In this document: piece after piece, positions 1 through 9,411 of the stretch
Position numbering within the stretch: position 1 is the first letter of the stretch
Layout of the letters: the number at the start of each line of letters is the position of its first letter
Assembly (NCBI GenBank): GCA_000934455.1
Contig: KN882667.1
Coordinates: forward strand, 33,034-53,950
Direction of reading: 5' to 3'
Source: Apostichopus parvimensis
Lineage: Eukaryota; Echinodermata; Holothuroidea; Aspidochirotida; Stichopodidae
DNA: 20,917 bases
Notes under the pieces: generated by a model
Told to the model about the DNA's origin: nothing
The model's database searches: none
The model's input: only the letters and a program-made list of their open reading frames with translations
Program-made: the position numbers and the translations under genes

Positions 1-687
1 CGCTGCGCGCCAACCGATGGTGGCGCTCCGCTTAGATAGTACATATGGCCGGATACTCGAATCGATTACGTCCCCCCCACGTTTCAAATCGGATTGACGC
101 CCCTGTATCAGATTGATAACATGCATGTTTGCTGTTCTTTATACTTTCTTTAGTCAATTTGCCCTTTATTCATCGATCTTTAATATGTTGATTTGTTACT
201 GACAAAGGTTGTAATTCAGACAGGGCTCTATGTAATGCACACAATGTATTTCCTTCTTCCAATAAAGTGTAAAAGATAAAATAAAGGTGAAGGCAATTGT
301 TCAACAGTTTTGGGTGTACCATCCCAACCTTGCACGCAATATAATTGTTTCCAAAATGAACTCAGCCAAAGTTATTTCACAAGGACGTTCATAATTGAGC
401 CCAATCATTCATGTCTCAAAAAGTGGAAGCCAATATCCTCTTTTCCCTTTTGAATCAAACTGCATGAATTGTTTACTCAAAACTAATGTTGTGTTTAGCG
501 TAGGTTTCCCTTGTTCCCCTAATTTTAAAGGACAAAGCTATGTATAATTGACCAGGTACAGAATACAGTTGTTATATAGCGCCTTAATCACATCCGGTTA
601 ATGTAGTAACTAGGTCATGTAAACTTGACTGGTTTTCCAGTTAAATCTATAACATTCAAACTTCAATATAATTACTGATATGCATAC
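1..687. other. Non-coding flank 3' of the last recognised exon; nothing identified
   Basis: On the minus strand this is sequence downstream of the exon ending at 688 and is presumably the next intron. The first ~120 bases are more GC-rich, with a C7 run near 70 and a 'gcgctgcgcgcc'-like start, and may be the edge of another repeat. No splice-bounded open frame, RNA gene or inverted repeat was recognised. Confidence 0.4.
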
Positions 688-948
688 TTCTGACAATCAC
701 ATTCATGATAGCATGGACTTGATCATCGTAAGAACCGCCTTCGTGGCAGTCAAAAACAACAGCATTCTCAGCATTCGATTCGCCACAAGTTATCCCTCCA
801 AAGCAGCTGGAGCCTGTGGGGCCTGCTGGATCCCACGCACCATCTCTCCTCCAACGAAGGTTTGCAACATCAATGTCAGTTTCAACCATGACAGTAATGT
901 TATCTCCCATTGATGCACCAGTGGAATATTCCACAGCTCTAGTAGTTG
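688..948 (-). CDS. Internal exon encoding an Ig-like extracellular domain with three cysteines (partial gene)
   Basis: This 261-nt exon is 87 codons, phase 1 to phase 1. The acceptor is tttcttctcag at 949-950 and the most likely donor is AGAA|GTATGC at 687. The peptide includes GDNITVMV, then LRWRRDG (a strand-C-like tryptophan), cysteines in SSCFGG and ITCGE, and a late FDCHEGG followed by HAIMNVIVR. The Trp-to-late-Cys layout is Ig-like, although the usual early cysteine is missing. From memory, endings of the type 'CH..G...QHAIM.LIVR' occur in Ig domains that precede EGF-like repeats in Tie-like receptors of invertebrate deuterostomes. That identification is tentative. The exon joins in frame to the exon at 17263-16919, with GCA (Ala) across the junction. 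The 3' boundary is less certain because the donor is weak, and the open frame continues only to a stop near 656. Confidence 0.68.
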
Positions 949-3161
949 CTGAGAAGAAATTAAGACAGTAAAGTAGTGATACCTGCACACTATTGTAGTA
1001 ATACCTTTGTTTTATACTATTTTACTGCACTCTTTGTCATGTTGGTAAAGCCTGCTTTCAAATTGCAAAGAACGTTTCACTTATTTTTTTTAACTTATTT
1101 TTGCTACTTACTTGCCTCTATAGTCCTGTAACTATTACTTGTATGCAGATAATTTAACATGTGCGTGTGCATTTGTGCTTGCGTGTCACATACATTGCAC
1201 AGATCCAACGCCAATATTCCTGTGTTGCGGTGGGTCAGAATTTGATAGACATACCTATTTCACAACCGTTTAATTATATTTAAAAAACAAGTTAGATACT
1301 ACATTAAGACACACACAAAAATAAGATACAAGTTTCCATGTGTTGCCATGGAAACATACTTTTGGTGTGGCAGGAGGGAAAGATGAATTTCATAGAAATG
1401 TTGAACATAGAATTCAGTGGTTTAATTATTATACAAAAACTAGGTAAAAATGTTCCTTTAATATTGCTTACAACGTTTTCCAATTGCTATGAACAGCATA
1501 AATAGGTGTACAATTCTCCAACAAGCATACACCAATGTAGTTATTTTATGACCATGTGGCTGGATGGAATGTGGCGGGACAGAATTTCCCCCTACCTTAG
1601 AGCAGTTGAGTATGTATTGAAAAATGCAACTGCAGATAACATCATTTTTAGCTTGAACAAGTAAGTACAATAAGTATACAGAAACATGGTGAAATGTGAA
1701 AAAGACATTCTCTCTTCATTTAGCCATAAATATACATTTCCAGTGTTACTGTACAATGCATGTACATGAACTGTTTCTATATTACCTCAAACTGGCATTT
1801 GAACCAGTCCAGATAATAAGTGATCAGCCTTGCTTGTAGAAATTTAACAACCGAAGCTGATACCAGCTAGAAGAGAAGCCTGATCACAGGCTAAATTACG
1901 GGTAATTACGTAGGCTTAATTATGGAGTCTGCAATAGCTGGCATTAAAGAGATATTTCAGTGGAAGAGAATGTGACACTTACATGAAACAGAAGAATGCT
2001 CTACAATGTTTTTGAAAACCCATCTCAATATCTTGTCACTAAAATTCAAGATATATGGTTAATATAAAGTATAAGTATTGCAACTGGCCAATTTCCTCAA
2101 TTCTTTCATGGAGTGGACCACACTGTAGAGTAGGTGGTTTGCGATCATTTCAAAACGGTAAATGTCCTAACACTTGCTTTACTTTTAACCATTATTATAT
2201 CTTCTTCTTGAAACTTGAAACATTTTGAATCTGTGCTTATCTTTCGAAGCTCTCTGTATTAAGAATTTCATGAAAACAAACATATTTTTAGAAATATTAA
2301 ATTCCTCTGTGAATAAGTGAGTTAAATATTATAAAGAAATGCAAAAACACTTCAGCCGATTGCTGTGGTGATATCATTCATGCTGCTGTTGCAAAATACA
2401 TACACAAAATACACCAAAGTTCATGTCTTTTTTACTCAGAGATGTGGTCTAGCTTGATTAAAAGAAGAAAAATGTGAATCCTTTTAGAAATGTGGAGACT
2501 CGAAGGAAATGAATACACAAGTAAAATTTAACTTTCGTCTCTCTGTTGAGGTTCCAGAATATCACTGGGTTTAATAGCCAGTGTTTAGTGCTTTGAGACA
2601 AAACAAATCAAATATAAGTATAAGGGGGTTGGAGCAAACAGCAACAATGTGAAACGGTGTACACTCATATATTGATGTCTAGTACAGATCAGGACCCTAG
2701 TGAATTCCTGGTCAAAATAATGATAAAAACTGCGAGGATATTCGAATAGATCCTTCCTGTCTGCAGATTCTATAGCAAGTAGCGTGGATTTGTGGTAAAG
2801 GCAAGAAAGTTACGCAAGAGGTAGAACACCACCATTAGGCCAGATTCGTAAACAAAGGACACCTTTCATTACCAAGACAGTACTTGCGTGGTTACAAGCT
2901 AGGAAACAATGAATATTCAAGAAGGGTGAAAGTCCAGACTTTCGTAGAACAATGGAAATAATTTACGTGATCCATCACACACATCGTAAAAAGAGACAAA
3001 ATCATAACTTTTGCTTTAGATGTAGCCTATTTATAAATGTCATTTGCTTTGCACTCATTGCCCAGCAAAGGTATTGTATACGTCCTACTTTTCTATTCAG
3101 AAGTTTAAGTGGCATCAATAGTTGATAATTAAAGATGTTTGACTAATTTCTGTCTCAAAGC
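949..3161. other. AT-rich intronic sequence without recognised genes
   Basis: No long open frame with protein-like composition is present on either strand. It contains two short dyads worth noting: an X-box-like motif at 1333-1355 and a 16-bp palindrome (AGCCTGATCACAGGCT) at 1877-1892. The remainder has no feature I can support. Confidence 0.4.
1342..1355 (+). promoter_or_regulatory. X-box-like RFX site GTTGCCATGGAAAC
   Basis: The 14-mer GTTGCCATGGAAAC fits the RFX X-box consensus of two half-sites separated by two bases. It also forms the right arm of a longer dyad, GTTTCCATG (1332-1340) with CATGGAAAC (1347-1355). Function is not shown; the site lies inside an inferred intron. Confidence 0.35.
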
Positions 3162-3623
3162 AGCATTTTGCGTTGGGTCGCTTTTTTCCACCTTTTTAAC
3201 ATGTGCTTGTTTTTTTTTACATGTATCAATCATAAAACAGCAAACTAAGATACCATCCAAGTTTCACCCTGCCAAGAGCGTTAATTAGCGAGTAATTAAC
3301 GATTTATGTCGATAACGAGTAAGAGTGTCCTCAACAAAGTTTTCATATCTCCAAATCCACTAGTTTGAATTCCACCAATCAGTGAATAGTATGTTTATTC
3401 ATGAGCATTTTGCGTTTGGTCGCCGTTTTCTACTTTTTTGACATGTCCATCGAGTTTTTTACATACATCAAATCACAAAACAGCAAACTAAGATATTAGC
3501 CAAGTTTTTCCCTGCCAAAAACGTTAATTGGCGAGTATTCCACATACAAAATTAATCGCATTCAGTTCCCCAAACCCACTAGTTTGAATTCAACCAATCA
3601 GAGATGCAGGTTTAGTTATGAGC
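3162..3623. repeat. Two-copy tandem repeat, period 242 bp
   Basis: Both copies start with agcattttgcgtt (3162 and 3404). They share in order a gtcgc block, a T-rich block, 'cagcaaactaagata', 'ccctgcca', 'cgttaatt.gcgagta', 'cactagtttgaatt' and 'ccaatcag'. Divergence is moderate, with small indels. Copy 1 holds a perfect 9-bp inverted repeat (CGTTAATTA, spacer, TAATTAACG at 3279-3301) that is broken in copy 2. Confidence 0.8.
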
Positions 3624-3661
3624 CGTTGCTAAAAATAGATTCAAGACTTTGCGTTGGTACA

Positions 3662-3690
3662 ACCAGGGAGTTGTTATGCAACTCCCTGGT
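3662..3690. repeat. Perfect hairpin, 12-bp arms and 5-base loop
   Basis: ACCAGGGAGTTG at 3662-3673 and its exact reverse complement at 3679-3690 are separated by TTATG. No T-run or coding context suggests a terminator. It may be a small palindromic repeat or the remnant of two abutting inverted termini. Confidence 0.75.
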
Positions 3691-4472
3691 ACAACTGCCA
3701 TATAGACTGTACACAAATCAAGCGTGGTGTTATATTACGTATCTGATAATGACGTTCGTAGTGTTTAAATATTCATATTATGGGCGAGGTTTATTGGGTT
3801 CCCAACGGAAAATATCTTGGAGAACAACAAAGTTGAAAGTTGCAAATTTTTCGACTTTCATGCCACCATTTGAAGTAAAATATAAATAGATAAGCTAGTT
3901 ATGTATGTCGTTATGGCATAGTGGAATCAGTGAGGTTGAACAAAATCATAGAAAAGGATGCAAAACGCTGCTTTAACATCAGAACTAAAATATACTTAAT
4001 AAACTCGGGATGGAATTTGGAGATTTTTTTTTAAATTTTAAGTACCCACTGAAAGTTTATCTGAATAATCATTGTACTTAAAAGAAATGAACTTTAAATA
4101 AGAGAGACAAACAAAACCATAACTTTTGTCTTATAAGTAGTTATGTACATATTTCCCCCCAATTCCATAAGGCCACACCGTGAGGTTGCTTGTTTCATCT
4201 TAGATCGATTTCAAGTTGCTATGTTTATATTTATATTTTAGGTTTGGTGTTCAGTAATTTTGGCTTGCACCCTACATGATTTTACAAAACAAGAAAACCT
4301 TTGGCTCACTGATTCCTTTCCACATTTTGTATGGAAAATTTAGCAGTAACACAAACATTTGTTGACCATTACTACCATCAAGTGATCAGAAAGGTTCAAT
4401 AATGCAGACCAACCTCTCAAATATGAAATTCCACAAAACATGTTTAAAATTGATTATCCAACTTTGGTCAAT
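3691..4472. other. AT-rich sequence without recognised genes
   Basis: The open frames here are short and have no recognisable protein character. No repeat pairing with other parts of the window was seen. Confidence 0.35.
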
Positions 4473-5060
4473 GTTGCCCTCATATGACCTTTGTCCTCCA
4501 CCAATTCCAATGGGGCTCTTCTTCTTACCAAGAGAGATCTATATACATACATACCAGGTTAATGTTCAACACCGATGTACTTCTTGCGTTATTTTGATTA
4601 CAAGGTTTTCAGACTTAGACTTCTGTTGACCTGAAATGTCCTACAGATATTTCAAAATACTTCTTGAGCTCACCAATGAGATCTACATACCAACTATGAA
4701 CTTCAACCTGCCCAATGTACTAATTGAGTTCTTTTATTTATATGGTTTCCAGAGTGTAATCTCTGTTGACCTGAAATGTCCTTTGACCTCCACTTATTTC
4801 AAAAGGCTTCTTGAACTCAACAAGGGGGATCTGCATACCAAGTATCAAGTTCATCCAAGAGATGCAATTTTTGAGCTATCATGATTGATCATGATTGACC
4901 ATGATTTATGTTGACCTCAAATGACCTTTGACCTTCACATCCAATATAGCATTCTTCTACACAATTAAGTGGATTCACATACAACTTTAGTATGAATAGT
5001 TGCCAGCCACCATGCAATTGTACCTTTCCATTGATGTATATCACATTGTATTTTCTTTTG
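4473..5060. repeat. Tandem array of ~142-bp units (about 3.5 units) with ttgacct / DR1-like core
   Basis: Unit starts at the (g)ttgacct-like box are near 4473, 4625, 4765 and 4910, spaced 152, 140 and 145 bases. Shared blocks are 'ttgacctgaaatgtcct', 'atttcaaaa.(g/t)(a/c)ttcttgagctca' and 'gatct.cataccaa.tat'. The short open frames at 4402-4629 and 4636-4884 are products of this repeat and not genes. Repeats of this kind with TTGACCTTTGACC cores occur in several marine invertebrate genomes (general recollection). A decamer (atgattgatc-like) is repeated three times at 4881-4910. Confidence 0.75.
4922..4934 (-). promoter_or_regulatory. Perfect DR1 nuclear-receptor half-site pair within the tandem array
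   Basis: TGACCTTTGACCT is the reverse complement of AGGTCAAAGGTCA, the DR1 consensus for RXR/HNF4/COUP-TF-type receptors. Near copies occur in sister units at 4777-4789 (TGTCCTTTGACCT) and 4485-4497 (TGACCTTTGTCCT). Binding is inferred only from the motif. Confidence 0.4.
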
Positions 5061-6474
5061 GTACTCTGTAAAACTTGATCAAACCTAGCACTTTTGGACA
5101 AGAATTTGCTCTTTTCGCTAAACTTCCTAAGCGCTCACGTGAGTGCAGGTCAGCCTGTGACATGTGCGGAGTTTGTTGAAGAAAAACAATCGGTCAAGCT
5201 ATTCCTTTCAACACTAACACTACGCCGATTAAGTTTCCCAGTCATCAAACTGACGATAAACATCGCAGGCTTTGGATTAATTTTGTAAGTAGCAACTGGA
5301 AAGGCATTCTCGCTCCCGGGTTTCCCAACGCCCGCAGGGAAATATATGTTCAACGCAATTCGAAAACAAATACACATTATAGACAGTATTGTCTACGCAA
5401 TGGCCCTCTGAAGGAAAAGTCTCCCTAATTTTAATATACGCCTCAACTCATTAGCCACAATTGCCCCGTTATTCTAATGTACACTCAATTGTTTATCTTC
5501 ATCAGTGATTTACCCCATAGGTGGTAGGAAAAAAAATCATATTACAAAAGAGTACACTGTACAAGAGGCCCTGTGTGACTTACCTCTCTTTAGCAGAACC
5601 AACAACACGACACTTCGCACGGAGCTAACTTAGTGATGCACACTAACACGTACAGACGATATGTATTGTAGGCATGTATATATTGTACTGAGAGGGAAAA
5701 GTTTTGAATTCTTTAACTCAGAAAATCGTATATGGAAAAGAGAATCTTCGCTTGTGTATCTGCTTTTGTGGAGTTCTGACTTTCTGAAAGCCTACATTAT
5801 GGCAGCAAGACTGAGACATACCCAAAGTTTTATATTTCGTGGATTCAATTAATATTGCATCCACTGACTAACTGCAAACACAATTAATTGCAACAACAAA
5901 TGCAAAAAATACTCGAGATGTCGACATATTTCACAAGGTTAGCATTTCAATTGTGACAAGACCTCTATATCGTATGGCACAGTATGTATACTGGCCTATA
6001 ATAACAGCGAATGCTACGAAATATGACTAGACGTTTAGGCATTTCTTTGAACGCTAATTTACTTTTAATTGAAGAATTGCTACCAAAATTAGGTAAAAAA
6101 TGTGCGAACAATTCTAACTACCATTACTTTCTCTTGTAGCTGCATGTTTATTGGAAGAGTGAAGTTAATAAATGGTTCACATTCCTACGAGAAGTACGTG
6201 GAAAGTCCATTATCATTTTTTCGCGTTTGCGGTACACTGTGACCTATCAGTTCATAATCATTCGAGCATCAAGTTTCTGGTCAGTTAGAATCTGCTAAAT
6301 TTGACATCAAATGTCTCTAAATTACTGTCTCTTTTGACTAAACGGGAACCACAGTATTGTTTGTGTACTAAAATACTTTAGTATAGGCCCCAAAGAAAAA
6401 TATCTTTCTTTTGCCTCCAGCTATGCATTTTAAGTTGGTACCAGAGAAGAGGTTTTGTTTTATTACAAATACTG
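5061..6474. other. Unassigned stretch; its right part probably contains a gypsy 3' LTR
   Basis: No coding sequence was recognised. If the purine tract at 6476-6484 is the gypsy polypurine tract, the 3' LTR should begin immediately to its left and run leftwards. I could not find the far LTR edge, and no second LTR copy exists in the window to define it. Confidence 0.35.
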
Positions 6475-6475
6475 T

Positions 6476-6484
6476 TCTCCCTTT
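6476..6484 (-). other. Candidate polypurine tract AAAGGGAGA of the gypsy element
   Basis: On the minus strand, AAAGGGAGA follows a T-run about 30 bases after the pol stop codon, the expected place for the plus-strand priming site next to the 3' LTR. The LTR start dinucleotide could not be fixed. Confidence 0.45.
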
Positions 6485-6510
6485 AAAAAAACAAAGTGAT
6501 GTTAACACCC

Positions 6511-6620
6511 TTATAAATCTAGTTTTTGTACAGGTTTTCCCTCCCTAACGGATATCCTTGAACTATTTGTAGAAGTAGTTGTCAGCATGGCATATTGAGA
6601 ATCTTGCTTACCCTCGTCAC
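6511..6620 (-). pseudogene. Last ~30 codons of the gypsy pol, stranded beyond the DIRS-like insertion
   Basis: The minus-strand frame reads ...TNSSRISVREGKPVQKLDL and ends at a TAA (6511-6513). This S/R-rich, KPV..L-L ending resembles the carboxyl end of many metazoan gypsy Pol proteins. It is followed by the T-rich then purine-rich stretch expected before a 3' LTR. Read with the tail at 8316-8500, it indicates that pol was continuous before the insertion. Confidence 0.5.
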
Positions 6621-6657
6621 TCCAAAACTTACTGGTTTGGATATTTACGAGCGACGA

Positions 6658-6779
6658 GCTTACCTGTCTCCCTACAACATTAGTACCTCGGTCTACCCTC
6701 CCTAGAATGAACTGGTAACCTTTTAACACGGCATGCCCTCTTTGACCGGCTCCCCGGTCAATGCCCTTTCTTCTCATTA
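6658..6779 (-). repeat. Inverted terminal repeat, 3' copy of the DIRS-like element
   Basis: This is the reverse-complement partner of 8160-8281, with about 19-20 differences and two small indels by eye. The stop codon of the gag-like frame (6783-6785) lies just four bases before it. Confidence 0.8.
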
Positions 6780-6782
6780 GAC

Positions 6783-8040
6783 CTAGGGCCGGACGGTAAA
6801 CAACGGTCGTGTGGAGGAGCTATCACCGTCACGTCTCTTCGTACTGGAGGGACCACTAGTGGAACCTCTCGACCCCCACGGGCGAAATGGTCTGCCACAT
6901 CTAGCTCTTGCTCTGCCCGGCGGGACTCCCCTTCCTATGGCTTTCTGAGGCATTCCACTGCCTCCAGTCGACGATCTGGCGTCTCTTGGTCACTGTGGTC
7001 TCAGCCTGTATCTGTCAGGGGAACGGCACTCATACTTGGCTAGAGTTTCCCTTCTCAGCACCTCCTCTTGGAGCTTCTGCTGGAAACTTCCAGCAAAGAG
7101 ATCCTCTCTTATGAAAGGTAGGGCTAACATCCTCGGTTTTGCTTCTACCGGAAGCTATCAGATTGAGGAAACTATTTTCACCCTTCAGAAGTTCATGAAT
7201 TTTGTCGACACCCTTGCGAACTGGTCGTAGGTTCATCTCACTAGAGGGCCCAGGAGTAATAGTAGTTGTCCCGCTTCGTTCATCTTGGCTCATCATCCGG
7301 AAGCTGGTGATAGTGTTTCATCAGTACTTCGGTAGTAAGAATCAGAGCGGATGTGAATTTCATGCCCAATCTGGCTGGCGTGTCGACTTCGACCATCATG
7401 TTCTCCAGCTTAGTCTGTGCTGGGTCCCTAAATATCTGTGAAGATGAAGAGCTCTGGTCCGCTCTCAGCTTCTCTCTTGCTTCCTGAGGGATCGTCGGGC
7501 ACCTGAAAAATGCCTTCCAGGCGTCTTCTGATATTCTCACTGCCTTTTCTGCCTTTGTTGGGAACCCGTCTATCTTTTCTTGTCAGAGATGCCCTCAAAC
7601 TTATCGTAGCATGAGACTGGTATGGTTGTCTTCGGACGGCTCACACTCTGTCAAGTTGCCGCTAACTTGTTCACCCTAGCAGACTTCGGTATCGGATCTT
7701 GTGGCTCTTCGAATCCCAGGTTCTTGCGGAATATCTCCCCGGCCCTCGTTGTTAACTTCGAGGGCAACACCCCCCTCCAACATGGGTGTCCTCCTCCTCT
7801 AAACTTCTAAAGGGTCAAACTCTAGGGATTCTACACCTTCATCATCCAGTCCTGACAATGCAACTGAGGCTATGCAGTCCAGCTCGTCTTCCCCTGTGTC
7901 GAACTCGTCTGGTCCGGGATCTGAGATCCGGGTCTGGGATCGGGGTAAATCGGGTCGGGGCTCCGGCCAGGCTGGCCGCCACTGCTCCTCCTAACATCTC
8001 CTGGGGTAGGGATGTTTGCGTTTTGCTCTCCTGTAGCCAT
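6783..8040 (-). pseudogene. Decayed gag-like gene of the DIRS-like element
   Basis: It spans about 419 codons from ATG at 8038-8040 (MATGEQNANIPTPGD) to a TAG next to the 3' repeat. Segments lie in several frames. In order they are a Pro/Gly-rich N-terminus; an acidic block (DEFDTGEDELDC, then LEFDPLEV, about 7910-7805); EIFRKNLGFEEPQDPIP (about 7740); VRISEDAWKAFFRC and ARLGMKFTSALILTTEVLM (7540-7290); RPVRKGVDKIHELL; and LFAGSFQQKLQEEVLRRETL (about 7100-7040). An Arg/Gly/Ser-rich C-terminus follows, from a TGA just before 6990 to the end (RGVPPGRARARCGRPFRP). The acidic N-terminal block and basic C-terminus are what I associate with DIRS-type Gag, a nucleocapsid-like RNA-binding protein. 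At least four frameshifts and one stop, plausibly a CGA to TGA decay, make it non-functional. Confidence 0.6.
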
Positions 8041-8159
8041 CGTCGGTGGAATCTGAGGAAACATCCGTTTCTGGGGACCATCTCCTCCTGTTTCGTATGA
8101 AAAACAAACATGGGAAAACCAGACGAATAACGCACAATGCTGGTACTTTGGATGGTAGA

Positions 8160-8281
8160 ATTAGAAGGAAGGGCATTGACCGGGGGAGCCCGGTCATTGA
8201 GGGCGCGTAGTGTTAAAAGGTTACCAGTTCATTCTAGGCACGGTAGAACGAGGTGCTAAGGTTGTGGGGAAACATATAAGC
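8160..8281 (-). repeat. Inverted terminal repeat, 5' copy of the DIRS-like element
   Basis: This copy pairs with 6658-6779. It holds the inner palindrome-like 'ggcattgaccgggggagcccggtcattg' region in two halves around the centre, and the conserved block starting 'gttaaaaggttaccagttc'. The gag-like frame begins about 120 bases inward of it on the minus strand. Confidence 0.8.
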
Positions 8282-8315
8282 GAGGAGCAAAGTAAATCTT
8301 ACAAATGACTACTGA

Positions 8316-8759
8316 CAAGTCAGGAGAAAACTTCCCTGAGCCAGAACTGGGAGTGAGCAATTCTAAAGCTGATCGCTTTGCAAACGATGGATTCTGGGAC
8401 AGTGAAACAATATCATGAGAATTAACCTGATATTTTGGATGGGTCACTTGCATGACGGAATCGTCCGTTGCTACACTACTGGGCACCCTCTCTTGCATAT
8501 CACCTTGATGTGATATGCATGAACCAACCTGCTAGCTGAGCCAATCTTAGCCAAATGGTGTATGGGTCCATTAACATCTATAACGGACCCTAGCAACCAT
8601 TTGTCCACCTTAGACTGGGCTCTGCTATTCATTACCCTCACAACATCCCCTCTCGAGCTCTCTTTCAGGTTTGCACTCTCTATCAAAATGGAATTTCTAA
8701 CTTTCCTGTTTTGCTCAACTTTCTTTGTCAAATCTAGTAACAACAAATGTAGCCTGGTT
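8316..8759 (-). pseudogene. Ty3/gypsy integrase C-terminal module and start of the pol tail
   Basis: An open frame from about 8746 to 8471 continues in register after the SLMQR stop of the preceding part. It contains RGDVVRVMNSR, KWLLGSVIDVNGP and a downstream His/Lys-rich end. This corresponds to the GPY/F-like C-terminal module of gypsy integrases, with GP preserved. A shifted frame (about 8498-8320) continues with ELLTPSSGSGKFSPDL, likely the low-complexity tail of pol. A perfect 10-bp inverted repeat lies at 8494-8519. The tail is interrupted near 8315 by the DIRS-like element and appears to resume at about 6620-6511. Confidence 0.7.
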
Positions 8760-9411
8760 TTATGCTATCTCTGCATGAGTGATTCAGCTGGACTAACACC
8801 AGTAGTACTTTGTGGAGTACTTCGGTAACGTAACAAGAAAACAGCAAGTCTATGCTCAAGTGACCTCCCTTTGTTACATTCACCTGTTTTCAGAGAGATT
8901 CCTTCAACAAACGAACAGCTTCCTCTGCAGCCCCATTTGAGGCTGAACATGCTCGATGGCAGGATTTGTCACGATCCTTGCATAATCGTGTGAAGTAAAC
9001 TAAGGGCCATTTCCCGACACTAGTTGTTCTGGTAATTCATACTGCGCAAATATCGACCTCAGTTCGTCAATTGTGCAATCGACAGTGTTTGTGATAATGG
9101 ACTTGACATCAACCCACTTAGAATATGAATCAATAAGAAAAAGAAAATATTGTTTCTTGTCTTCGCAGAATTCTACATGGACTCTTTGAATGGGCCAAAC
9201 CCTTGGATGATGTGGCACTTTTGCAGTAGTTGCGATAACCTTTGGACACCTGAACACTCCTTTACCATTCGCTCTATATCTGAATCAAATTTAGGCCACC
9301 AAACAAAGCCATGTGATATTGCTTTAATGCTACAAATTCCTGGATGCTCCCAAAGACGTTCATTCAGAATCTGCTCATTAAATCACTTTGGAACAACTAC
9401 TCTAGTGCCCC
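8760..9411 (-). pseudogene. Ty3/gypsy integrase relic (zinc domain and catalytic core)
   Basis: The H2C2 zinc region lies at about 9411-9240, with LWEHPGICSIKA and FVWWPKFDSDIERMVKECS; its final Cys is lost next to a frameshift. The core follows at 9257-9000, with RVHVEFCE, FLFLIDSYSKWVDVK and LPEQLVSGNGP. The first catalytic Asp position reads Glu (HVEF) and the second reads Gly (SGNGP for the usual SDNGP). The third-residue region at about 8930-8885 reads SNGAAEEAVRLLKE in another frame, with its Glu kept. The segment ends with FLLRYRSTP and TTGVSPAESLM. Two of the three DDE positions are therefore substituted and several frameshifts separate the parts. Normal function would be to insert element cDNA into the host chromosome. 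Confidence 0.87.

Larger units (their letters stand above)
6635..8315 (-). mobile_element. DIRS-like gag-only element with ~122-bp inverted terminal repeats, inserted in gypsy pol
   Basis: Inverted repeats at 6658-6779 and 8160-8281 match at roughly 85% over about 122 bp, including a perfect block 'cctagaatgaactggtaacc'. Weak similarity extends a few dozen bases further out, so the ends are approximate. Between them lies only a decayed gag-like frame read on the minus strand; no reverse transcriptase, RNase H or tyrosine recombinase is present. The interior is distinctly GC-richer than the surrounding AT-rich DNA. Inverted termini plus a gag of this style point to a DIRS-like retrotransposon that lost its pol and recombinase genes. 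A non-autonomous DNA transposon with long TIRs is the alternative. It splits a gypsy pol tail, so it is the younger insertion. Confidence 0.65.

Noticed and set aside
4402..4884. Two consecutive open frames of 75 and 82 codons
   Set aside because: Both lie in the ~142-bp tandem array and their peptides simply repeat its units.
5094..5377. Overlapping open frames on both strands
   Set aside because: There are no convincing splice borders or domain character, and the composition is not clearly coding.
6511..6777. Open frame of 88 codons on the minus strand
   Set aside because: It starts inside the inverted repeat of the DIRS-like element and ends in gypsy sequence; only its last ~30 codons appear to be genuine gypsy pol tail.
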